64,000 bases of DNA from Streptomycetaceae bacterium (GTDB lineage Bacteria > Actinomycetota > Actinomycetes > Nanopelagicales > Nanopelagicaceae), in assembly GCA_027488575.1 (NCBI GenBank), contig JAIYBJ010000029.1, forward strand, positions 1 to 64,000, in the 5' to 3' direction. This document shows positions 9,295-16,709 of the stretch, one piece after another (positions within the stretch are counted from its first letter, which is position 1; each line of letters starts with the position of its first letter). The notes under the pieces were generated by a model, which did no database searches, was not told the DNA's origin, and was given only the letters and a program-made list of their open reading frames with translations. The translations under genes and the position numbers were made by a program.

Positions 9295-10228
9295 GAACGG
9301 AAACCAATGATCGTAAAGAGGCACGGACTTTCAATCGAAGTGATTCGGGAGCGAGAACTTCTACATCGTCTAAATGCCAGAGAATTAAAGTAACAAGATC
9401 TATCTCGGAGGCATACGAGATAGTTATGAGATCATGCTCACCTTCTTGTTCAACAGTGTGCGCGATATTTCTTAATTGAGAACCACGTCCTATTCGTACA
9501 CGCAGAGTTGCTCTGCTGTTTTCGGGTAATTCCTGCACAGATTTTTCGTTCTGCCAGCCCTGGGGAATCTGGTAACTATGTGATTTCTTTGAGATTTCGA
9601 TTTCTCCCACGATTCGGTCACATCTAAAAGTTCGCAAATCTTGTTTGTCGACATCAAAACCAGTTAGATACCAGAAGCTTTGTCGAGCAAAGTAGGTGTA
9701 CACATTTATCTTTCGCTTGTTTACTTGAAGTTCAGAATCTAAGTATGAAAACTCAATAGTCTTCCTTTCTGAAATTGCATCAATAATCTCATTGAGAAAG
9801 TTTGGGGCACTGAGCATTAGTGGTGCAATCGCAGGCAAATCACCAATGTCAATAGAATGAGTAATTCCAGATAACTTTCTTAAGGCACGTTGAGAAGGTT
9901 CACTGAGTGATGCGTTTTTCCACAGCTGAGCGGCGAGTGACATGTAAGCAATTTCTGGTGCCGAAAAACCCTTTGAATCCATGACAAAGTTCTCAGGTTT
10001 GATTCTGTAACCCTGTTCATCATCAAAGAGTGGATCTAGCCCAGTTACTTCAATCGCAACTCCAAGTGAACGTAACTCATCTTTGTCTCTTTCAAACATA
10101 CGTTCCATAGATTCATCTGATCCTTCATAACCTTCTATGGTTCGAAAAATCTCTGCTTTGGTTAAACTTCGTCGCGTAGCGAGAAGTGCAATAACTAAAT
10201 TAACTAAACGCTCACTCTTCCGAGACAC
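9287..10228 (-). CDS. pafB: WYL-domain transcription regulator PafB
   Basis: The N-terminus KSERLVNLVIALLATRRSL is the typical PafB winged-helix start, and the WYL signature is intact in FWYLTGFD. Homologues begin a few residues before the (K)xERLxNL motif. I therefore prefer the GTG at 10228, which has AAGGTG a few bases upstream and overlaps the trmI stop by 17 bases, to the ATG at 10264. The protein is about 313 residues. It is the DNA-binding partner of PafC in a DNA damage regulator in mycobacteria. Its direct junction with trmI is unusual because pup, prcBA, dop, ARC/mpa and pafA normally lie between. Confidence 0.92.
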   Translation of the reverse strand: MSRKSERLVNLVIALLATRRSLTKAEIFRTIEGYEGSDESMERMFERDKDELRSLGVAIEVTGLDPLFDDEQGYRIKPENFVMDSKGFSAPEIAYMSLAAQLWKNASLSEPSQRALRKLSGITHSIDIGDLPAIAPLMLSAPNFLNEIIDAISERKTIEFSYLDSELQVNKRKINVYTYFARQSFWYLTGFDVDKQDLRTFRCDRIVGEIEISKKSHSYQIPQGWQNEKSVQELPENSRATLRVRIGRGSQLRNIAHTVEQEGEHDLITISYASEIDLVTLILWHLDDVEVLAPESLRLKVRASLRSLVSVHV

Positions 10229-11063
10229 CGTAAGCACCTTTTGATGGTCGCCGTCTGCGCGCAAGTACTTCTACACCTGGCGCCATTCGTCTACTAACGA
10301 TCAGAAATCCTGTATGACCAATCATCCGCTGCATGGGTCTGACAGCCAACCCTTCATGATGCCAGTCACGAACGATAGTTTCTGAACTAAGAGGTTCAGT
10401 AAATGATCCATTCTCCTTAAGCGCTTCAGCTGTGGCTGATAGTTGAGTCGTTGTAGCAACATAGGCCAAGAAAACACCTCCTGGTCTTAACACTTCGGAT
10501 GCAAAAGAAATGCACTCCCACGGGGCCAACATATCTAGAATCACTCGATCATATTTTTTGTCGGTAGTTGATTCTTGTACTGAACCAACAGATAAACTCC
10601 ATTGAGGTGGAAGCTCACCAAAATATGTACGGACATTTTCTCGTGCTATCTCCGCGAAATCTTCTCTGCGCTCAAAACTGGATAACTTACCTTCAGCACC
10701 GATAGCCCTGAGTAAAGAAATAGAGAGCGCTCCGCTGCCAACTCCTGCCTCGATTACCTTCGCACCAGGAAAAACATCTGCCACTCCAACAATCATGGCT
10801 GCATCCTTTGGATAAACAATCGTTGCTCCACGTGGCATGGATAAAACGAAATCACCAAGTAATGGTTTAAACGCTGTGAATTTTAACCCGGCGCTGGTGC
10901 TAACAACACTTCCTTCAGGTAAGCCAATCAAATCGTTATGCACTATCCAACCTTTATGTGTGTGCCACTCTTTGCCTGGTGTAATAGTGAAGGTGTACAT
11001 CTTTCCTTTGGGATCGGTAAGTTGGATTCGATCACCTTCGGAGAAAAAACCATCATTAGACAT
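10212..11063 (-). CDS. trmI: tRNA (adenine(58)-N1)-methyltransferase TrmI
   Basis: A class I SAM-dependent methyltransferase fold is shown by VIEAGVGSGALSISLL (residues ~103-118) and the acidic motif LDMLAPWE. The N-terminal beta domain (GDRIQLTDPKGKMYTF) is typical of TrmI, which makes m1A58 in the T-loop of tRNAs and stabilises their fold. It is 283 residues, normal for the family. It heads the ten-gene minus-strand run down to ppm. A TAAGAT hexamer sits exactly six bases before the ATG, so the transcript may be leaderless. It is divergent from the RecB-like nuclease gene. Confidence 0.95.
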   Translation of the reverse strand: MSNDGFFSEGDRIQLTDPKGKMYTFTITPGKEWHTHKGWIVHNDLIGLPEGSVVSTSAGLKFTAFKPLLGDFVLSMPRGATIVYPKDAAMIVGVADVFPGAKVIEAGVGSGALSISLLRAIGAEGKLSSFERREDFAEIARENVRTYFGELPPQWSLSVGSVQESTTDKKYDRVILDMLAPWECISFASEVLRPGGVFLAYVATTTQLSATAEALKENGSFTEPLSSETIVRDWHHEGLAVRPMQRMIGHTGFLIVSRRMAPGVEVLARRRRPSKGAYGVSEE

Positions 11064-11069
11064 GGTCCT

Positions 11070-11075
11070 ATCTTA
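11070..11075 (-). promoter_or_regulatory. Putative -10 element of trmI (leaderless geometry)
   Basis: The hexamer reads TAAGAT on the minus strand and is followed by six bases (AGGACC) and the trmI ATG. A -10 hexamer at -12 to -7 would place transcription start at the A of ATG. AGGA within the spacer could instead act as a weak Shine-Dalgarno. No convincing -35 was seen. Confidence 0.5.
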
Positions 11076-11108
11076 TGCGTGCGATAAGTATAAATTGAGA
11101 GTATCTTC

Positions 11109-11867
11109 ATGTTGGTGAGCCAGTTGAGACTTTCCCCGAGCAGGATGAATGATTTTTCCAACTGTCCCCTTCTTTATAAGTATCGAATCATTGATCAAAT
11201 TCCTGAAGCACCTAGCTTGGATGCTGAACGTGGCACCCTGGTTCACACGGTTCTCCATGACTTGTTTGAGTCGCCAGCGCAGTTACGGACACCCCAAAAA
11301 GCAGCTGATCTGCTGCCGTCTAGATGGCAGCAGCAATTAGAAGCAAAACCAGAATTAGCTTCACTCATCACAAGTGAAAAAGAGTGGCTAGATCGAGCAA
11401 CAGCTCTATTGGAAACATACTTTCAATTAGAAAATCCAACTAACTTTGAACCCACACATCGGGAACTGCATCTAGAGCAAGATTTGGCAGATGACATCTA
11501 TCTTCATGGATATGTAGACCGTTTAGATGTAGCCCCTAGCGGAGAAGTTCGAATTATTGATTATAAAACCGGAAAATCGCCAAAACATGGATGGGAAGAT
11601 AAAGCACTGTTTCAACTGAGGGTATATGCGTTGTTATATTGGAAAGAAAAAAAGGTTATTCCAAAATTACTTCAATTAATTTACTTGGGTGACTCAAGTG
11701 TTTTAAAAAATACTCCAACGGAGCAAGAGTTGCTAGCTACTGAGAAAAACTTAATGAAAATCGCGGATTCGATTCGAACCGCTATTGAAACCGATACCTG
11801 GACTCCTCGTAAATCCAAACTGTGTGACTGGTGTTCCTTTAAATCTATTTGCCCTGCCCATAACTGA
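11109..11867 (+). CDS. RecB-family PD-(D/E)XK nuclease with Fe-S cluster cysteines
   Basis: This 252-residue protein has LSPSRMNDFSNCPLLYKY at the N-terminus, GTLVHTVLHDLFE, the nuclease core GYVDRLDVAP...IIDYKTGK, and a C-terminal CDWCSFKSICP. The first cysteine near residue 19 plus three at the C-terminus match the 4Fe-4S cage seen in AddB/Cas4-type nucleases. It has no helicase domain. A gene of this type next to trmI is conserved in mycobacteria (Rv2119, from memory). Likely role: single-strand or end-processing exonuclease in DNA repair. Its 3' end overlaps the HAD gene on the other strand by 23 bases. Confidence 0.88.
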   Translation: MLVSQLRLSPSRMNDFSNCPLLYKYRIIDQIPEAPSLDAERGTLVHTVLHDLFESPAQLRTPQKAADLLPSRWQQQLEAKPELASLITSEKEWLDRATALLETYFQLENPTNFEPTHRELHLEQDLADDIYLHGYVDRLDVAPSGEVRIIDYKTGKSPKHGWEDKALFQLRVYALLYWKEKKVIPKLLQLIYLGDSSVLKNTPTEQELLATEKNLMKIADSIRTAIETDTWTPRKSKLCDWCSFKSICPAHN

Positions 11868-12507
11868 TACGTAGATTCTCGAAACTCAATTCAGTCAAGG
11901 AAGATATAACCCGTAGTCGATCCTTCTGCGTAATATCAATAAAATGCGGCACGGCTATGGTGAAAGCACCACTCGAAGTTGCAGCCTTAACACCTGTCGG
12001 TGAATCCTCAAGAATCAAACAATTCTCAATACTAACTTTCAAGTTATCCGCTGCCTTCAAGTAAGCTTCGGGATCTGGTTTCGAATTAGTAACATCATCT
12101 GCAGATAATGAAAAGCTAAAAGTATGTGTTGGAACACTCTTTAACACAGAATCAACTAGGACTCTTGGGCTGGCTGAAACAAGCGCTGTTGGAATATTGT
12201 TTTCATATAAATCCTTAAGTAAATCTAAAGCTCCCGGCATTACAGGCGCTCCAGCGCTTAACTTGACTGCCATTTTTTCAATGATCGAGCGAGTGAAGAA
12301 TTCAGGGGATTCGGCATTACCGGACTTATCAAACATGTACTTTCCGACCCGCGTCAGAGGTCCACCTAAACAATAGTTTTGGTCAACCGACGTCCACTCG
12401 TAGCCGTAATCCGCCATCAACTCAGTTTCGGCGAGTAACCACTGTGGTTCGGAATCTACAAACAACCCATCCATATCGAAAAAAACTGCACTGTAAAAAT
12501 CACTCAT
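11845..12507 (-). CDS. HAD-superfamily hydrolase (phosphatase/phosphomutase type)
   Basis: Haloacid dehalogenase motifs are in order: FFDMDGLFVDSE (nucleophile and acid/base aspartates), SASP, a lysine in KPDPEAYLKAA and LILEDSPTGVKAA. A helical cap lies between motifs I and II, as in beta-phosphoglucomutase-like enzymes. It is 220 residues, the usual size. It starts 2 bases after the mshC stop, so it belongs to the mycothiol-linked operon. The substrate is unknown. A sugar or inositol phosphate would fit the context, including the unassigned phosphatase step of mycothiol synthesis, but that is speculation. Confidence 0.85.
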   Translation of the reverse strand: MSDFYSAVFFDMDGLFVDSEPQWLLAETELMADYGYEWTSVDQNYCLGGPLTRVGKYMFDKSGNAESPEFFTRSIIEKMAVKLSAGAPVMPGALDLLKDLYENNIPTALVSASPRVLVDSVLKSVPTHTFSFSLSADDVTNSKPDPEAYLKAADNLKVSIENCLILEDSPTGVKAATSSGAFTIAVPHFIDITQKDRLRVISSLTELSFENLRISYGQGK

Positions 12508-12509
12508 CT

Positions 12510-13751
12510 TTAAACTGCCAATCCAAGTAACGTATCTAAGGCTCGAGATAGTTCACCTGGTTGACCTCCAGTAAGACCTGCTTGACTTTGCTTTATCCAT
12601 TGTCGCAATATCGAGAAAACTTCTTCTGTATCTAAATTATTAGCTAAAGCATTGACAATACTTTGAATAACTTGGTCTGTGGGAGCGCACTCTGTCTGAG
12701 AAAGTTGAAGAGTCAAATTTTCGAGAAACGTTTGTGATTGGTAAAGAAGGTCTTGGCTCCACATTCTGTCAACGCGATAGTTCTGCATCAACAGTGCACA
12801 TCTAATCGCCATTGGATTAACACCAGATTGTGTCAAAGTGGATACAAAGACTAAATTTCCACGACTCTTGCTCATTTTTTCGCCATCTAAGCCAATCATT
12901 CCGCTGTGTACATACATACGGGAGAAATCTTTTCCAGTGGATACTCGAGCTTGCGCAGCACTCATTTCATGATGCGGAAAAATCAGGTCACTTCCTCCAC
13001 CTTGAATATCGATTAAATACTCATCCTTGCTGTCAGGCTCGAGGTAAGCCAGAGCTATTGCGCAACATTCAATGTGCCAACCAGGTCTACCTTCGCCATT
13101 AATGCTTGGCCATCCTGGTTCATTCTCTCTCTTGCTTAACCAAACCAATGAATCTAGGGCATTCTCTTTACCGGCACGGTCAGGATCTCCCCCGCGTTCG
13201 GAGAATATTTTCATCGCCTCGTTATGAGATAAATGTGATCTAGATCCGAAATTTGCATCACTATGAACACGAAAATACAAATCTTTTTCTACTAGATAGA
13301 TAGCGCCAGCTTTGCGAAGTTCTTCAATTTTATTTGTTACCAATCCTATTGCTTCAACTGCACCGATGTATGAAAGAGGCGGAATAATCCGTAGTGAGGT
13401 CATATCGGAACGAAAGAGATCTATCTGTGATTCAGCCAAAACTTGCCAATCCACGCTGTCACGGCTGGCTCGTTCAAGTAAAGGATCATCTATATCCGTG
13501 ATGTTCTCTACAAATCGAACTTCAGCCTTTGTTGCCCGTAGGTATCGATTAACTAAGTCAAAAGTTAGATAAGTAGCGGCGTGACCCATGTGAGTTGAAT
13601 CGTAAGGAGTTATGCCACACACATACATCCGATAAACATCTTTGCGTGGCAGCTCTTGAATTTTTCTTGACGCGGAGTTGAAAAGGCTTAATGGAGGAAA
13701 TTTAAATCTGGAATCAATGGTAGGTATGTAAACCTCTGGCCACGACTTCAT
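12510..13751 (-). CDS. mshC: Cysteine:1D-myo-inositol 2-amino-2-deoxy-alpha-D-glucopyranoside ligase
   Basis: This class I aminoacyl-tRNA synthetase-like enzyme has MYVCGITPYDSTHMGHAAT, the MshC form of the HIGH region (CysS proteins read differently), and KMSKSRGN as the KMSKS loop. At 413 residues it matches MshC and is shorter than CysS. Zinc ligands fit the cysteine in CGIT and WHIECCAIA. Known role: ATP-dependent attachment of cysteine to GlcN-inositol, the third enzymatic step of mycothiol synthesis, making the main low-molecular-weight thiol of actinobacteria. It sits 34 bases after the SCO1664-like kinase gene and 2 bases before the HAD gene. Confidence 0.95.
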   Translation of the reverse strand: MKSWPEVYIPTIDSRFKFPPLSLFNSASRKIQELPRKDVYRMYVCGITPYDSTHMGHAATYLTFDLVNRYLRATKAEVRFVENITDIDDPLLERASRDSVDWQVLAESQIDLFRSDMTSLRIIPPLSYIGAVEAIGLVTNKIEELRKAGAIYLVEKDLYFRVHSDANFGSRSHLSHNEAMKIFSERGGDPDRAGKENALDSLVWLSKRENEPGWPSINGEGRPGWHIECCAIALAYLEPDSKDEYLIDIQGGGSDLIFPHHEMSAAQARVSTGKDFSRMYVHSGMIGLDGEKMSKSRGNLVFVSTLTQSGVNPMAIRCALLMQNYRVDRMWSQDLLYQSQTFLENLTLQLSQTECAPTDQVIQSIVNALANNLDTEEVFSILRQWIKQSQAGLTGGQPGELSRALDTLLGLAV

Positions 13752-13785
13752 GTTCTAATACTAATGCCAAGTGCTATGAACATAC

Positions 13786-14490
13786 TTAAAAGGCCGGCCA
13801 TGGAATAGCAGGCCAATCTTGACTAGGCATGGGAAAAATTCTGGTCTTCAGTAAATCATCAACCCTGTTTATCAGAGCTAGGTATTCAATCTCACTTATC
13901 AAAGATGTTAAGTTTTCAATTTTCCTGGCAGCTAAGTTTGCTGATAAGTCCTTAAGTGATTCTTCTTCATCGCGTGTCAGTGCGTCCCCTGCCCATTGCC
14001 AGAGAACAGTTCGTAGTTTAAATTCATGATGAAAGGTCACCCCATGATCGCATCCGAAAAGCTCTCCGTCTGAACGAGGAAGTAAGTGGCCAATTTTTCG
14101 ATCTGTATTGTTTATAACCGCATCAAAAAGAGCCATTTTTCGTAACTGTGCATCATCAGTACTGAAGAATGAAGCCAAATCTATGGATTCATCAATTTCA
14201 ATCCATTGTTGAACCATTCCTGGACCAAATGGACCATCCCGAAGGATTGTAAAAGGTACTAAATGAAAGTTGCCATGCTTACTAATTAGATACGCAGCGT
14301 ATTCCCGTTGAGCTAAATTCCCGTCTGGGAAATCCCATAGTGGTCGCTCACCAGCTATTGGTTTATAGATGCACTTAATCTTTTCTTCTTTGTAGATGCA
14401 ATCCGCGAGAAGAGTTGCATTGGATGCATCAATCAAGCGTCCTGTAACGATTATTTCCCCTTGTGACAGAACTTCTTCACTGCCTATCAT
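13786..14490 (-). CDS. SCO1664-family protein with PI3/PI4-kinase-like fold
   Basis: I place the start at the ATG at 14490 (MIGSEEVLSQGEI) because it forms an ATGA overlap with the DUF3090 stop and has GGAT upstream; the ORF-track start lies far inside the previous gene. The 234-residue protein has kinase-like features: a lysine in CIYKPIAGE, a glutamate in LAQREYAAYL, a catalytic-loop-like FDAVINNTDRKIGH and a metal-binding-loop-like GCDHGVTFH. These resemble the C-terminal part of phosphatidylinositol 3/4-kinases and HipA. The family is mostly actinobacterial and of unknown function. Key residues look intact, so an active kinase is plausible; the substrate is unknown. Confidence 0.85.
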   Translation of the reverse strand: MIGSEEVLSQGEIIVTGRLIDASNATLLADCIYKEEKIKCIYKPIAGERPLWDFPDGNLAQREYAAYLISKHGNFHLVPFTILRDGPFGPGMVQQWIEIDESIDLASFFSTDDAQLRKMALFDAVINNTDRKIGHLLPRSDGELFGCDHGVTFHHEFKLRTVLWQWAGDALTRDEEESLKDLSANLAARKIENLTSLISEIEYLALINRVDDLLKTRIFPMPSQDWPAIPWPAF

Positions 14491-15038
14491 CGGCGATATC
14501 CATTTGATCGCGGACATAAATGACCACCTGGATCGATTGGGATTGCACAGAACGGACATGGAATTCGGCCAGCATTTGCCAACGAGAGACATCTTTTTGC
14601 AAACGCAGCAGCTTGGCTCGGCGAAACATGCACTCTCAGAAGATCAACCGATAAATCTTTTTCATCAAATATAAGTTCATCTTCTTCTTTATCATCGGAA
14701 GAAGTCATCTCTCTTAGTTCGTAAACGATCACAGTATTTTCGGAGTCCCAAGCCATTGCGATCACTCCGGCTCGAAACTCTTCAAAAATTGGTTGTTCCA
14801 GAGGCGCATCATCTGTTTCAAGAGCCTTGATTGAAAGAGTTGGGTCAGATTTCTTGATCTCTCGAAGCATTATTTTGGTTCGTTCTCCGAGAGCGATAAC
14901 TTGGGACTTATCTACGACTACGGAAACAATACGAGAACCTGTTCGCGCCTGAATGAAAAACGTACGCTCTCCAGGCACACCGACTGTTCCAGCTACGAAA
15001 CGTTCGACTGGATTAAATTCATAAACTATCGGAGTCAT
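14487..15038 (-). CDS. DUF3090 family protein
   Basis: This 183-residue protein is typical of DUF3090, with the N-terminus MTPIVYEFNPVERFVAGTVG and a C-terminal CPFCAIPIDPGGHLCPRSNG. The CxxC, histidine and third cysteine look like a zinc-ribbon. No enzyme motif is evident. It overlaps both neighbours by 4 bases (ATGA at each end), so its production is tightly coupled to the phosphatase-like and kinase-like proteins. The function is unknown; a scaffold or substrate role in the trio is an inference. From memory, TIGRFAMs describes this family as part of an actinobacterial trio. Confidence 0.88.
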   Translation of the reverse strand: MTPIVYEFNPVERFVAGTVGVPGERTFFIQARTGSRIVSVVVDKSQVIALGERTKIMLREIKKSDPTLSIKALETDDAPLEQPIFEEFRAGVIAMAWDSENTVIVYELREMTSSDDKEEDELIFDEKDLSVDLLRVHVSPSQAAAFAKRCLSLANAGRIPCPFCAIPIDPGGHLCPRSNGYRR

Positions 15039-15709
15039 TTACGACCTGAACCTCCACCAACGAGAGTCTTTATCGAACGCTTATTCTTTGACAAGAAATC
15101 GAAGTGTGTTGATGAATCATTGAGATGAAGAAGTCTGAAACCACTTTTACTGTGATCCAATACCGAGATTGAAGCGGGGTCAATCACAATCTTTTGGAAC
15201 TTATCTAGTTCTAGGTCGAGACAATCCGCAATGATCGACTTAATAACATCACCGTGGCTCACGATGAGCACAACTCCTCCGTTAGCAGCTTTGATCGCCT
15301 TCATTAATGATTTTCTTGCTCTCATTTGAACATCGATTAGGGACTCTCCTTTAGGAAAAATCATTTTGCTTGGACTTTTCTGCACTATTCGCCACTCTTT
15401 CTTAAGCGAAAGCAGAGATAGTTTTTTCCCGGTCCAGTCACCGTAATCAACCTCTGTAAAACCATGATCAATAACAAGATCTGTTTGAGCAATTTTCTGT
15501 TCCGTCAACCACGGATTTATAGTATGTAAGCACCGTTCAAGGGGACTTATTCGTATGCTCTTGAACTTGAGATTTCCCAATCTCAACCTTAACTCTTTGG
15601 CCTGGTTGGAACCTTTTTTACTCAGGAAGATTCCAGAAGCACGACCAGCTAGAACGCCTTTTTCATTGGCAATTGAATGAGCATGTCGGAGCAAAATCAC
15701 TGTGGTCAC
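15035..15709 (-). CDS. MSMEG_4193-type histidine phosphatase superfamily protein
   Basis: This is a histidine phosphatase (phosphoglycerate mutase-like) fold. The catalytic histidine lies in VILLRHAHSIAN, followed by ERCLHTINPWL, the acidic VDYGDWTGKKL and the second histidine in IVSHGDVIKSI. All catalytic positions look intact. It is 224 residues. The start is GTG at 15709 with TAACCT six bases upstream, consistent with a leaderless transcript; it heads a five-gene operon ending with mshC and a HAD hydrolase. Family members are usually called putative phosphomutases. The real substrate is unknown, with a phospho-sugar or a phosphoprotein made by the kinase-like neighbour both possible. Confidence 0.87.
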   Translation of the reverse strand: MTTVILLRHAHSIANEKGVLAGRASGIFLSKKGSNQAKELRLRLGNLKFKSIRISPLERCLHTINPWLTEQKIAQTDLVIDHGFTEVDYGDWTGKKLSLLSLKKEWRIVQKSPSKMIFPKGESLIDVQMRARKSLMKAIKAANGGVVLIVSHGDVIKSIIADCLDLELDKFQKIVIDPASISVLDHSKSGFRLLHLNDSSTHFDFLSKNKRSIKTLVGGGSGRK

Positions 15710-15715
15710 TCAGCA

Positions 15716-15721
15716 AGGTTA
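15716..15721 (-). promoter_or_regulatory. Putative -10 element of the phosphatase-DUF3090-kinase-mshC operon
   Basis: TAACCT on the minus strand is followed by six bases (TGCTGA) and the GTG start. The same TAACCT hexamer with the same spacing precedes the tandem-ACT gene at 26944. There is no Shine-Dalgarno, so leaderless translation is likely. Confidence 0.55.
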
Positions 15722-15746
15722 TCGGGATTTAGGAATAGACACTTGC

Positions 15747-15752
15747 TAGGGT
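15747..15752 (+). promoter_or_regulatory. Putative -10 element of the aldo/keto reductase gene
   Basis: TAGGGT lies exactly six bases (CGGGGC) before the ATG at 15759, matching leaderless geometry. The divergent operon has its own -10 about 30 bases away on the other strand. Confidence 0.45.
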
Positions 15753-15758
15753 CGGGGC

Positions 15759-16709
15759 ATGCAATTGCGTCGCGCTGGCAAGAGTGGACTGATGCTCTCT
15801 CGTATTGGCCTCGGAACTATGACCTGGGGACGAGATACAGATGAACATGAAGCGGCCGATCAATGCAGAGCTTTTCTCGATGCGGGTGGAAACTTCATAG
15901 ACACTGCAGCCGTTTACGGCGACGGTGATAGTGAAAGAGTTATTGGTGGATTAATTGGAACACTCTTCGAAAGAAATGATGTGGTTATCGCATCAAAGGC
16001 AGGGATTAGTTTCCCTCAAGGAATAAGAAAAGTTGATAACTCACGTTCAGCATTGATCGCACAACTTGACGCATCTTTGCAACGATTAAACACAGATTAT
16101 TTGGATGTGTGGCAAGTTCATACGTGGGACCCTCAAACTCCTTTGGATGACACACTTTCAGCTTTAGATTACGCGTACACAAGTGGTAAAGCACGATACG
16201 TCGGAATATCCAATTTTTCTGGATGGCAGAGTGCTCACGCAATCACACGGCAAGAAGTAATCGCGAATAAAGCGCCTATTACTACAATCCAAAATGAATA
16301 TTCACTGCTAAATCGAAGAGTAGAAGAAGACTTAATTGACGCAGTTGAAAAACTCAATGTTGGTTTCCTGGCATGGTCACCGCTCGGCCGTGGGGTACTC
16401 ACCGGCAAGTACCGCAAAGGGATTCCTAGCGATTCTCGCGCAGCCACCCCTCACTTTGCTTCATTCGTTGAACCGTATCTCTCTGACAAACAAAACCAGA
16501 TAGTTGAGGCAGTTTGTGTCGCAGCTGAAGGACTTGGTTATTCACCGCTAGAAGTGGCACTTGCATGGGTACGGGATTCAGCGCACGTTACAAGTGTAAT
16601 TTTAGGCGCGCGTACTGGTGCACAATTACGTGGAGCTTTATCTAGTGAAGAAGTAACCCTTCCTGATGTTGTGCGCACTGCGCTCAACGAAGTTTCAAGA
16701 GTTTCTTAA
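15759..16709 (+). CDS. Aldo/keto reductase
   Basis: This is a (beta/alpha)8 NADPH-dependent oxidoreductase. The catalytic tetrad can be placed: aspartate and tyrosine in FIDTAAVYGDG, lysine in VIASKAGIS and histidine in WQVHTWDP. The cofactor-binding end VILGARTGAQLRGAL is typical of the YajO/Tas-like branch. It is 316 residues. Substrates of this branch are varied aldehydes and ketones and cannot be told from sequence. The gene is a single unit with its own promoter; its 3' end overlaps the M20 peptidase gene by 15 bases, convergent. Confidence 0.92.
   Translation: MQLRRAGKSGLMLSRIGLGTMTWGRDTDEHEAADQCRAFLDAGGNFIDTAAVYGDGDSERVIGGLIGTLFERNDVVIASKAGISFPQGIRKVDNSRSALIAQLDASLQRLNTDYLDVWQVHTWDPQTPLDDTLSALDYAYTSGKARYVGISNFSGWQSAHAITRQEVIANKAPITTIQNEYSLLNRRVEEDLIDAVEKLNVGFLAWSPLGRGVLTGKYRKGIPSDSRAATPHFASFVEPYLSDKQNQIVEAVCVAAEGLGYSPLEVALAWVRDSAHVTSVILGARTGAQLRGALSSEEVTLPDVVRTALNEVSRVS

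Noticed and set aside
13786-13796. GGCCGGCC palindrome at the 3' end of the SCO1664-family gene
   Set aside because: It is explained by coding for ...WPAF and the following bases; a single 8-base palindrome has no support as a site.
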